A stretch of DNA of 24,569 nt from Bacillota bacterium (lineage in GTDB: Bacteria; Bacillota; Clostridia; Acetivibrionales; Acetivibrionaceae), in the NCBI GenBank assembly GCA_023421115.1, contig JAEZUI010000009.1:1-24569 (forward strand). The letters run 5' to 3'. This document shows, piece by piece, positions 15,302-22,324 of this stretch (within the stretch, counting starts at the first letter, position 1; each line of letters begins with the position of its first letter). Both the position numbers and the translations under genes were made by a program. The notes beneath the pieces were generated by a model. It was not told where the DNA came from. It was given only the letters and a program-made list of their open reading frames with translations, and made no database searches.

Positions 15302-16549
15302 TTATCTGCCGATAGAATAACTGTTCAATTTGGTGTCAAGCTGGTGTACCAATTCATCGAGTTTTTTAAGGGAATTTTGCATACTCGAAATTGCTAAAAG
15401 TTCATGCTCTGTAGTAGCAGCTACTTCTTCACTGGCAGCAGCAGTCTCTTCCGAAACGGAAGAAATATTCTCTATTGCAGAAGTAACCTGAATTTTATCA
15501 TTCTGCATTTTTGAAACAGATTGATTAACTTCGTTGATTTTTCCTACAATATTTGTTATAGCATTTGCAATATCGTTAAATGCACTGTCTGTCTTGTTAA
15601 CTGCAATATTCTGTTCTTGGGACATCTTTTTCATTAGTTCCATTGATTGGATTGCCAATTGTGATTCTTCCTGAATGCTCTTCATCAGCACATTGATTTC
15701 TTCTGTTGACTTTCTACTTTGATCTGCAAGCTTTCTTACTTCCTCAGCAACTACAGCAAAACCTCTGCCTGCTTCACCGGCTCTTGCAGCTTCAATAGCA
15801 GCGTTCAAAGCTAGAAGGTTTGTCTGTTCGGCTATGCTTTCTATTGACTCAACAAATAGTCCTATGTCATTTGTTGTATTTGTCAATTTTTCTATTACTG
15901 TGAATATTTTTTCGGCTGTATCGTTATTTTCTTTTGATTTGGTACGCAAAATGCTGACTGAATCGAGACCAACGTTGTTTAAGTCGTTTATTTTTTTAGT
16001 TTCATCGGTTATTCTAGTATAACTTTCATATACAAAATCAATCTGTTCGCTTAAGTTATCCACCATTTCAACCCCATGCTGTGCCTGCTGTGCTTGGTCA
16101 GAAGCACCTTTTGCTATCTCATCCATAGTTTTCGATATGTCTTGCATGGCACTCGAGGCCTGATCAGCTGTGGAACAAACTGCATTTGAGGATTCTAAAA
16201 TGGAGCTTGAGAGATTGTGAAAACTTTGAAGTAGAATTTTAACGTCATTAAAAACATCATTAACACCATGTGCAATATTCTCAAGCCCTGAGCACTTTGA
16301 TGTGTCTACTAACCGAGAAAAATCACCTCGTTTTAATTGATTAATGTCACTTTCAAAATGCTTAAAGTGATTTTTTATCTGAAAACGATTAATGACATAT
16401 AAAATAAAACTAGATAAAACTGTTGATAATAATAAAAGTATAACTGCTATCCAGTTATCGGTTTGAACTTTAGTAATGATAGCAAAAATTAGTGCGACAA
16501 GAAGCGGAAATATAAGTAAAATGCTGGATGAAGAAATAAATTTTTTCAT
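15302..16549 (-). CDS. Methyl-accepting chemotaxis protein without extracellular sensor
   Basis: 415-residue chemoreceptor. Two hydrophobic helices, about 10-25 and 33-53, are joined by only a few residues, so there is no periplasmic or extracellular ligand domain. After them come a short HAMP-like linker and a long coiled-coil signalling domain. The hairpin tip that binds CheA and CheW is at about 240-277, with the highly conserved NLLALNAAIEAARAGEAGRG. The C-terminal part contains EETAAASEEVAATTE, a likely methylation segment. Signals may come from the membrane, the cytoplasm or partner proteins. The start is ATG 16549 after GGAGG; an upstream in-frame TTG at 16618 lies within a repeat and lacks a binding site. 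No che genes adjoin it. Confidence 0.93.
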   Translation of the reverse strand: MKKFISSSSILLIFPLLVALIFAIITKVQTDNWIAVILLLLSTVLSSFILYVINRFQIKNHFKHFESDINQLKRGDFSRLVDTSKCSGLENIAHGVNDVFNDVKILLQSFHNLSSSILESSNAVCSTADQASSAMQDISKTMDEIAKGASDQAQQAQHGVEMVDNLSEQIDFVYESYTRITDETKKINDLNNVGLDSVSILRTKSKENNDTAEKIFTVIEKLTNTTNDIGLFVESIESIAEQTNLLALNAAIEAARAGEAGRGFAVVAEEVRKLADQSRKSTEEINVLMKSIQEESQLAIQSMELMKKMSQEQNIAVNKTDSAFNDIANAITNIVGKINEVNQSVSKMQNDKIQVTSAIENISSVSEETAAASEEVAATTEHELLAISSMQNSLKKLDELVHQLDTKLNSYSIGR

Positions 16550-16604
16550 ATTTAACCTCCAGATAAATAGTGAGAATAGTTTAACGTTTTTAGATATGCA
16601 TATA

Positions 16605-16678
16605 TTAGGCCATTTCAAAAAATAACCTATACAATATTTGAGTCATAAAGCCCATCAAATCAGATTTTTTGAAATGGC
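16605..16678. repeat. Dispersed GGCCATTTC repeat, copy 2, with 15-bp inverted arms
   Basis: GCCATTTCAAAAAAT (16609-16623) and ATTTTTTGAAATGGC (16664-16678) are perfect inverted copies 40 bp apart. The left arm with its right neighbour (16605-16642) repeats the sequence at 3215-3249. It sits in the 332-bp divergent gap between the chemoreceptor and RsmF-like genes, upstream of the former. Confidence 0.6.
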
Positions 16679-16688
16679 GATTGCAAAG

Positions 16689-16713
16689 TTTTTTTGGAAT
16701 CACCTTATTATAA
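16689..16713. repeat. GGAATCACC dispersed motif
   Basis: TTTTTTTGGAATCACCTTAT is the best-preserved single copy of the motif. It lies directly after the inverted arms ending at 16678, so the two repeat types are adjacent here. Confidence 0.5.
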
Positions 16714-16816
16714 ATTAATTATTCTACAAAACTATTTAAAATCCTCTTTATTAATCAATTAAATTTATGATTTTATAGAATTTTTTGTAGAACGCCTACT
16801 TATTTATTTCCAAGAT

Positions 16817-16844
16817 TTGCAGCAAAGTTTGTATATGTTATAAT
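16817..16844 (+). promoter_or_regulatory. Probable sigma-A promoter for the RsmF-like gene
   Basis: TTGCAG (16817-16822) and a perfect TATAAT (16839-16844) are separated by 16 nt. Transcription would start near 16851. That would make an ATG at 16855 nearly leaderless and favours the ATG at 16882, which has a GGAG upstream. Confidence 0.6.
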
Positions 16845-16881
16845 AACAGAAGTTATGAACGATGAGAATGGAGCTGTAAGT

Positions 16882-18255
16882 ATGAAATTACCTGTTGAAT
16901 TTTTAGATAAGATACATAACCTTTTAGACAAAAAGGAATATGAGGAGTTTATAAAAGCCTTTGAATTGCCAAGATACTATGGGTTAAGGGTTAATACGCT
17001 TAAAATAAGTATCGAAGAGTTTTTAAATATAACACCTTTTGAGCTCGAGCCTATTCCATGGACTAAAGATGGGTTTTATTACAGGGAAGGAGAGAATCCT
17101 GGTAAGCACCCGTACTATTATGCAGGGCTGTACTATATACAGGAACCAAGTGCTATGCTACCTGGTGCGGTTATAGCTGCAAAACCCGGTGAGAATATTT
17201 TGGATCTCTGCGCAGCCCCCGGAGGCAAAACAGTTCAGATAGCTGCCGGGATGAAGGGTAAGGGTCTGCTCGTAGCAAATGATATAAGTTCCGATAGAGT
17301 AAAAGCCCTTGTTAAGAATATTGAACTGTGCGGCGTTACAAATGCGGTAGTTACAAATGATACCCCGCAGAATCTATCAGGTAAGTTTATGAACTTTTTT
17401 GATAAAATTCTAGTTGACGCACCTTGTTCCGGTGAAGGAATGTTTCGAAAAGATGAGGATGCAGCAAAAAGTTGGGGAAAATATAAATGTGATCTATGCT
17501 CTGGTATGCAAAGAGAAATTTTAGGTTATGTGGATAAAATGTTGAAACCTGGAGGTTATTTGGTGTATTCAACTTGTACCTTCTCACCGGAAGAAAATGA
17601 AAAAATGATTGTGGAATTTATGGGAAATCATCCTTGCTATGAACTTTGCGAAGTTCCTAAGACAGACGGTATAGCCGATGGTCGGCCTGAGTGGGCAAAT
17701 AATGCTGCTGAGCTAAAAAAGACGGCAAGATTATGGCCGCACAAGATTAAAGGTGAAGGACATTTTGTTGCACTGCTGCACAAAAAGGAAGCTGATTTTA
17801 AGTCTTTTGAAAGTTTTGACAAAACCATGGTATTGGGCAATAGTGAAGTACTTGATAGTTACAGGAATTTTGAAAAGGATAACTTGAACTTAATACTTGA
17901 GGATAATTTTATAGTAAAGGGAAACAACCTTTATTCATTGCCTGTTAAATTACCCGATCTTTCAGGAATAAAAGTTGCAAAGTTTGGAAGATATATAGGA
18001 GAAGCTTTAAAAGGGAGATTTGAGCCATCCCATTCTTTTATTCTTTCGCTGTGTGAAAACGACTTAAAAAATGTGCTTAATTTTGATGCCCAATCAGGTG
18101 ATGTAATAAAGTATCTTAAAGGAGAGACTCTAATGAAAGAAGGGGAAAAAGCTTTCGTCGGTATTTTGGTGGAGGGTTTTACACTAGGTTGGGCAAAGCA
18201 AACTGGTGACATGCTCAAGAACCTATACCCAAAGGGCTGGAGAAAAATGAGTTAA
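16882..18255 (+). CDS. RsmF/NOL1-NOP2-Sun family rRNA m5C methyltransferase
   Basis: 457-residue SAM-dependent RNA cytosine-5 methyltransferase. The SAM site is DLCAAPGGKT (108-117). The two conserved cysteines of the mechanism are in DAPCSGEGM (Cys182) and STCTF (Cys232), the latter the usual nucleophile. An N-terminal RNA-binding part (GLRVNTLK) precedes them. The C-terminal third (about 300-457), with its FGRYIGEALKGRFEPSHS segment, matches the RsmF-type extension, which supports rRNA over tRNA as the target; the exact base is not known. ATG 16882 is chosen on GGAG spacing and the promoter position; ATG 16855 would add nine residues. The TAA stop lies within the first bases of an inverted-repeat element (18253-18415). 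Confidence 0.92.
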   Translation: MKLPVEFLDKIHNLLDKKEYEEFIKAFELPRYYGLRVNTLKISIEEFLNITPFELEPIPWTKDGFYYREGENPGKHPYYYAGLYYIQEPSAMLPGAVIAAKPGENILDLCAAPGGKTVQIAAGMKGKGLLVANDISSDRVKALVKNIELCGVTNAVVTNDTPQNLSGKFMNFFDKILVDAPCSGEGMFRKDEDAAKSWGKYKCDLCSGMQREILGYVDKMLKPGGYLVYSTCTFSPEENEKMIVEFMGNHPCYELCEVPKTDGIADGRPEWANNAAELKKTARLWPHKIKGEGHFVALLHKKEADFKSFESFDKTMVLGNSEVLDSYRNFEKDNLNLILEDNFIVKGNNLYSLPVKLPDLSGIKVAKFGRYIGEALKGRFEPSHSFILSLCENDLKNVLNFDAQSGDVIKYLKGETLMKEGEKAFVGILVEGFTLGWAKQTGDMLKNLYPKGWRKMS

Positions 18256-18415
18256 GGTGAATCTAAAAAAATAACGGGTCAATTGGTGTTTTTAAAAAAT
18301 CTGATTTACATTTTTTGCACTGCAAAATAATGTTCCTCTGTTTGAAAGAATTTAAGCTTTCATGATTGGGTTTGAACTATAAATTTTGATTAATGAAATT
18401 TTTTGAAACACCTTA
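18253..18415. mobile_element. MITE-like segment with imperfect terminal inverted repeats
   Basis: The left end TAAGGTGAATCTAAAAAA (18253-18270) and the right end TTTTTTGAAACACCTTA (18399-18415) are inverted copies with a few mismatches. The right end is a GGAATCACC-family motif. The 163-bp interior has no reading frame or ribosome binding site of note. No clear target duplication was seen. The left end supplies the stop codon of the upstream methyltransferase gene. A transposase source would have to be elsewhere. Confidence 0.45.
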
Positions 18416-18435
18416 TATAAGTAGGAGGGGAAGGC

Positions 18436-19188
18436 ATGAGAGAGACACAAAGAGTGGACAAAATATTATCAAACTATGGTTTTGGCACAAGAAGAGAGAT
18501 CAAACAATTAGTAAAAAACGGTGAGGTAAGGGTTGATGGTGAAGTAATAAGTGACAGTGGAATGCATGTAGACCCAAAGAAAAGCCAGATAGAAATATCA
18601 GGACAAAAACTCAATTACAGACAATATATATATATTATGATGAATAAACCGGCAGGCGTTATTTCAGCTACTTTTGACAACAGACATGAGACGGTGATTG
18701 ATATTTTGCCGGAAGAATATAAGTGCTTTGAATTGTTTCCCGTAGGAAGACTTGATATTGATACGGAGGGGCTTCTGCTAATAACTAATGATGGACAGCT
18801 TGCACATGAGCTTTTATCTCCAAAAAAACATGTTCCCAAAAGGTATTTTGCTTTCATAGAAGGAGAAGTTACAGAAGATGATGTAAAAAAGTTTGAAGAA
18901 GGAATAATTTTAGAGGATGGTTATAAAGCACTTCCTGCCGAACTGTATATCTTGGATAGAGACGTAAACTCAAGTGTTGATGTGGTAATATATGAAGGCA
19001 AGTTTCATCAGGTTAAGAGAATGTTTGAAGCTGTTGGCAAAAAAGTTAGGTTCTTAAAGAGGGTAACCATGGGTAATTTGGTACTCGATAAAGAGCTTGC
19101 ACCGGGGGAGTTCCGTGAATTGACAGAGGATGAGCTTTCAAATCTTATAAATGAGGTAAGAAGTGAAAAAGATAGTAATTTAAATTAA
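18436..19188 (+). CDS. RsuA/RluB-family pseudouridine synthase
   Basis: 250 residues. An N-terminal S4 RNA-binding domain (about 5-60; RVDKILSNYGFGTRREIKQL) is followed by a pseudouridine synthase domain. Its catalytic Asp is in GRLDIDTEGLLLITNDG (Asp107). HELLSPKKHVPKRYFA and EGKFHQVKRMFEA are further family signatures. The length and sequence are nearest RsuA (16S rRNA) and RluB/E-type enzymes; the target base is not certain. Start ATG 18436 follows AGGAGGGG. The next gene begins 17 bp later, so the two are probably cotranscribed. Confidence 0.93.
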   Translation: MRETQRVDKILSNYGFGTRREIKQLVKNGEVRVDGEVISDSGMHVDPKKSQIEISGQKLNYRQYIYIMMNKPAGVISATFDNRHETVIDILPEEYKCFELFPVGRLDIDTEGLLLITNDGQLAHELLSPKKHVPKRYFAFIEGEVTEDDVKKFEEGIILEDGYKALPAELYILDRDVNSSVDVVIYEGKFHQVKRMFEAVGKKVRFLKRVTMGNLVLDKELAPGEFRELTEDELSNLINEVRSEKDSNLN

Positions 19189-19205
19189 GATTAGGAGAAG
19201 TAGGT

Positions 19206-20369
19206 ATGAATAAGCAGAGTTTAAATAAACTTACATTATTTTTAACAGGGCTTGAAAGCCGTATAGAAGAAAATAGAGAGTACTTTAAAAAAATTGATCT
19301 TATATTCAAGTCCGGAACTAAAGAGTTTCCGGGGAGTGTGGTTCTTTTAGGAGAAAAGCTTAAGGTAAGTTACAGCGGAAATTCCGAAACAATTGAAAGA
19401 AACTGGCTGGCCTTGCGCTTGACAAAACTTGCCCAAAACTATGATAGTATGCTCCTTACCTACGAAGAGCGGGGAACCACAATATTTATAGAAGCCGATG
19501 ATAAAAATGTTAAGATGAAAACTAAGGAAAATCAGGTTGAGGAAGTGCTAAATAATCACAATGATGTACCGCAAATATCAAACCGAGACTATTATATAAA
19601 AGTAGGTCAAGCCGATGATTTGCTTAAAGAAATTGGGATTTTGGCAGCTAACGGGAAAATTAAAAATGATATGATACGCAAGTATAATCAGATTGACCGT
19701 TTTGTTGAGTTGATAAACGATATGCTAGGTGATCTTCTGAAGGAACATGAGTCAATAACGGTATTAGATTGCGGGTGCGGAAAATCATACCTTACTTTCG
19801 TGTTGAACTATTACATAAGAGAAGTGTTAAAAAAACCCTGCCATTTTATAGGGCTCGATAATTCATCTATAGTTATAGAGGCTTCAAAGAAGATAGCAGA
19901 TAATTTAGGCTATCATAACATGGAGTTTAAGGTAACAGATATAAGCAACTATAAAGCTCAGAGGGACGTTCACATGGTTATTAGTTTACATGCCTGTAAT
20001 ACTGCTACAGATCAGGCAATAGCTTTAGCAGTAAACAATAATGTCAAGTCTATAGTCGTGGTACCGTGTTGTCAGCAGGAAATATTAAGTCAGTACTCTT
20101 ATCCACCTTTTGAACAAATAATAAAACACGGACTTTTAAAGGCGAGAATGGCGGATATAATTACTGATGGAATTAGAGCCCTTTTATTAGAAGCACTAGG
20201 CTTTAAAGTTTCGGTTGTGGAATATATTTCACCAATTGAAACTCCAAAAAATCTTATGATCAGGGCGATTAAAATTCAACAGCCAAATCCGTCAATGCTT
20301 GGAGAATATAAGGAATTGAAGAAAATATTAAACATAAATCCGACATTAGAAAAACTCATTATGGGATAA
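19206..20369 (+). CDS. SAM-dependent methyltransferase of unknown target (Methyltransf_32-like)
   Basis: 387-residue protein in two parts. The N-terminal 150 residues show no recognised domain. A class I methyltransferase fold follows: DCGCGKSYLTF (188-198) is the SAM loop, FIGLDNSS the second strand, SLHACNTATD (260-269) and VVVPCCQQE (about 286-294) are hallmarks of a family related to the GSTCD methyltransferase domain. The conserved Cys pair could bind metal or take part in catalysis. Substrates of this family are poorly known. The 17-bp spacing from a pseudouridine synthase gene favours RNA, which is inference only. The ribosome binding site is AGGAG at about 19194. Confidence 0.82.
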   Translation: MNKQSLNKLTLFLTGLESRIEENREYFKKIDLIFKSGTKEFPGSVVLLGEKLKVSYSGNSETIERNWLALRLTKLAQNYDSMLLTYEERGTTIFIEADDKNVKMKTKENQVEEVLNNHNDVPQISNRDYYIKVGQADDLLKEIGILAANGKIKNDMIRKYNQIDRFVELINDMLGDLLKEHESITVLDCGCGKSYLTFVLNYYIREVLKKPCHFIGLDNSSIVIEASKKIADNLGYHNMEFKVTDISNYKAQRDVHMVISLHACNTATDQAIALAVNNNVKSIVVVPCCQQEILSQYSYPPFEQIIKHGLLKARMADIITDGIRALLLEALGFKVSVVEYISPIETPKNLMIRAIKIQQPNPSMLGEYKELKKILNINPTLEKLIMG

Positions 20370-20800
20370 AAGTGTAATATCTAAAAAGCTCTTTTTGAAT
20401 AATCAATAAGAATATACATATATTAATATATAAATAAACATAGTTTTCTCTTATGTAAATTAGTTGACTATTGCTAATTTTTTTAATAAAATGTTTTTAG
20501 GCATATAAAAAATGTATATTGTGGTAAATTGTACTGAAAAACTTTTGATAATTAGAACTTTAGTAAATATTTTTTGTAAAATTTTAAATTTAGTATTAAA
20601 TTATTTGATAATTTTACCGAATAATATGTGGGAAGGGTATTTATTTAAAATATAAATGCGCTTCTTTACGAAAAATAAAGGGGCAAAAGTTAAATATGCT
20701 AGGTCCTAAAACTTATATTTGTTATAAAGGCAAATAATAATTGTAAAGAGCATTTTGAGAAAATTGAAATTACTAAAATCTAAACGAAGAGGTGATTGTT
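20370..20800. other. 431-bp A+T-rich intergenic region
   Basis: No gene is supported here. The only structure noted is 20658-20684, where GCGCTTCTTTA pairs with TAAAGGGGC and CAAAAG follows. It resembles hairpin A of the tandem-hairpin elements but lacks a good second hairpin, so it may be a decayed copy. The promoter of the starch-binding-domain gene must lie here but no convincing pair of boxes was found. Confidence 0.5.
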
Positions 20801-21352
20801 TTGGCAAGGACTAAGCAATTGTATGAAGATAGTGGTGTTGAACTCTCAAAAGCTACAATCAATGTTGGGGATGAGGTTACTCTCCTGTATAGAGGTTTGC
20901 TGGCAAAAAGCGGTGCAGACTCTGTATACGCCCATATAGGTTATGGAGACAACTGGGAAGGCAAAGAATTTATTCCTATGGAAAAGGTTGAGGATGTATT
21001 TAAGGCCACTATTAAAGTAAATTTATCAGACAAATTGAATATTGCATTTAAGGATGGTGTAGATAACTGGGATAATAATTCACAGCAAAACTATTCTTTC
21101 AATGTTTCAGCAAAGGCTTTAAAGACATCTGGTGCTTCAAAGACAGCTAGTACTGCCACAGAAAAGAAAACTTCTCCAAAGGTTAAGGCAAGTGTGTCAA
21201 AATCTGAGGCACCAAAAGAAGTTTCTGCAACAAAAACGAAGACGGCTAAGGCAAAGGCAACTCCATCAACAAAGCCAGCAGCAAAAAAGACTGCAACAGA
21301 TAAATCTGTAACGGCAAAGAAAAGTAATGCAGCTAAGAAGAACAGTAAATAG
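20801..21352 (+). CDS. Starch-binding domain (CBM25/53-like) with histone-H1-like basic tail
   Basis: 183 residues without a signal peptide or membrane segment, so presumably cytoplasmic. Residues about 12-102 resemble a family 25/53 carbohydrate-binding module: VNVGDEV-like strand, LLYRGLL, VYAHIGYGDNWEG (Trp52) and FKDGVDNWDNNSQQNYSF (Trp90), the aromatic positions used to stack on alpha-glucan. No catalytic domain is attached. Residues 103-183 are low-complexity, rich in Lys, Ala, Ser, Thr and Pro, like histone H1 or bacterial nucleoid tails. The start is TTG 20801, 6 nt after AGAGGTG; a GTG inside that site is in frame. A role in tethering glycogen is possible, as glgC lies 3 kb downstream, but DNA, RNA or polyphosphate binding by the tail cannot be excluded. 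The long antisense frame over the tail is a composition artefact. Confidence 0.8.
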   Translation: MARTKQLYEDSGVELSKATINVGDEVTLLYRGLLAKSGADSVYAHIGYGDNWEGKEFIPMEKVEDVFKATIKVNLSDKLNIAFKDGVDNWDNNSQQNYSFNVSAKALKTSGASKTASTATEKKTSPKVKASVSKSEAPKEVSATKTKTAKAKATPSTKPAAKKTATDKSVTAKKSNAAKKNSK

Positions 21353-21444
21353 ATTTGAAAGTATAACATAGCTACACGACTTGGTAAATATACGATATAA
21401 GGCAAATTTAACAAGGCATTTACCTATGAATAATCCGTAGTAAT

Positions 21445-21478
21445 GCTAATATACTAGTAGAGTACTAGAAGAATTAGC
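21445..21478 (+). terminator. Weak hairpin after the starch-binding gene
   Basis: GCTAAT (21445-21450) with ATTAGC (21473-21478), and inside it CTAGTA-GAG-TACTAG (21454-21468), form a hairpin followed by CTTTT. It is A+T-rich and could be a weak terminator or a protein-binding palindrome upstream of the small gene at 21551. Confidence 0.35.
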
Positions 21479-21550
21479 CTTTTGTACTATTTCTTATCAG
21501 ATGCTAATGTTATATAATTAAATCATAATAATAAAAGGGGGCAATACTAA

Positions 21551-21694
21551 ATGGAGAAAGTAATGCAACCAAAAAAGGTGATTAGACTTACAGAGGCAGA
21601 AAAAAAGATAATTTCTGAATATTCTGCTTATACTAATGATAGCATAATTAAACCACTACATTCTGATATTATTGATAAGAAGATAATCAAATGA
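21551..21694 (+). CDS. Small protein of unknown function (47 aa)
   Basis: A complete 48-codon frame with AAAAGGGGG 9 nt before its ATG and a strong intrinsic terminator 15 nt after its stop, so it is a self-contained unit. The protein is Lys- and Ile-rich with mixed charge, has no Cys or Trp, no signal peptide and no membrane segment. A TEAEKKIISEYSAYTND stretch is likely helical. No family is recognised. The flanking signals, not homology, support it. Confidence 0.6.
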   Translation: MEKVMQPKKVIRLTEAEKKIISEYSAYTNDSIIKPLHSDIIDKKIIK

Positions 21695-21708
21695 TTATTT
21701 TTAAGACG

Positions 21709-21736
21709 AAAAAAGAGGTAAGTGGCCTCTTTTTTT
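21709..21736 (+). terminator. Intrinsic terminator of the 47-aa gene
   Basis: AAAAAAGAGG pairs with CCTCTTTTTT around a 7-nt loop and ends in a T-run. Confidence 0.88.
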
Positions 21737-21842
21737 GTTATGTATGTGATTTCAAAAAAATATAAAAGTTTTGTTTATACATACCGGTAGAGGGTATATA
21801 TAAATTATAAATACAAACATGATTTATCAGGAGGTAATAAAT

Positions 21843-22073
21843 ATGACTGTAAAAGTATATTCAACCCCGACTTGTCCATGGTGTACAATGGCGAAAGAGT
21901 ATTTAAAATCAAAAAATGTGACTTTTGATGACTTAGATGTATCAAAAGACAAAGATGCAGCTGCAGAAATGATTCAAAAGTCAGGTCAGCGAGGTGTGCC
22001 GGTTGTGGATATAGATGGAAATATAATTGTGGGTTTTGATCAAAAGACAATCGATAAACTCATTAATGCTTAA
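21843..22073 (+). CDS. Glutaredoxin-like protein
   Basis: 76-residue thioredoxin-fold protein. The redox motif CPWC is at 11-14, near the start after TVKVYSTPT, and the cis-Pro loop GVPVVDIDG and GFDQ segment follow in the usual order. The size fits the NrdH/YruB-like glutaredoxins of clostridia, which reduce disulfides using thioredoxin-type electron donors or glutathione substitutes. The partner is unknown. ATG 21843 follows a perfect AGGAGG; an ATG at 21819 precedes that site and is unlikely. A tight terminator directly follows the stop, so it is a single-gene unit. Confidence 0.92.
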   Translation: MTVKVYSTPTCPWCTMAKEYLKSKNVTFDDLDVSKDKDAAAEMIQKSGQRGVPVVDIDGNIIVGFDQKTIDKLINA

Positions 22074-22097
22074 AAAAGGAGGTATCCTCCTTTTTTT
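22072..22097 (+). terminator. Intrinsic terminator of the glutaredoxin-like gene
   Basis: AAAAAAGGAGG pairs perfectly with CCTCCTTTTTT over 11 bp across a TAT loop. It overlaps the stop codon of the gene. Confidence 0.9.
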
Positions 22098-22111
22098 ATG
22101 CAGCAATTAAT

Positions 22112-22130
22112 ATTGGAACCACCTTATATC
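22112..22130. repeat. GGAATCACC dispersed motif (variant)
   Basis: ATTGGAACCACCTTATATC differs from the core at one base. It follows the terminator of the glutaredoxin-like gene. Confidence 0.4.
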
Positions 22131-22154
22131 TAATTTCACATACTCAACAAATAT

Positions 22155-22183
22155 TTGACAAGAATTTAATATCGTATTAATAT
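22155..22183 (+). promoter_or_regulatory. Candidate sigma-A promoter for the AraC-type regulator
   Basis: A perfect TTGACA (22155-22160) is followed after 17 nt by TAATAT (22178-22183), a four-of-six -10 match. It would give a leader of about 135 nt for the gene at 22325. Confidence 0.45.
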
Positions 22184-22324
22184 TATTTTATGGATAATTA
22201 AAGTGTATTTCTATTTTGTAGGGCACTTCTATAATAAGGCAATATTGATTCTATTGCTGTGCATTAAGTTGATTCAAGCAAAATAATGTAGTTGTTTTAA
22301 CGTAATAAAAGGGAGGATCTTGCA

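Noticed and set aside
20658..20720. Fifth tandem-hairpin element before the starch-binding gene
   Set aside because: The first hairpin is recognisable with G-U pairs, but the second is poor; at best a decayed copy.
21091..21414. 107-codon antisense frame over the basic tail of the starch-binding protein
   Set aside because: Ala/Lys-rich codons give a stop-free, Phe/Ala/Val-rich antisense frame by composition alone.
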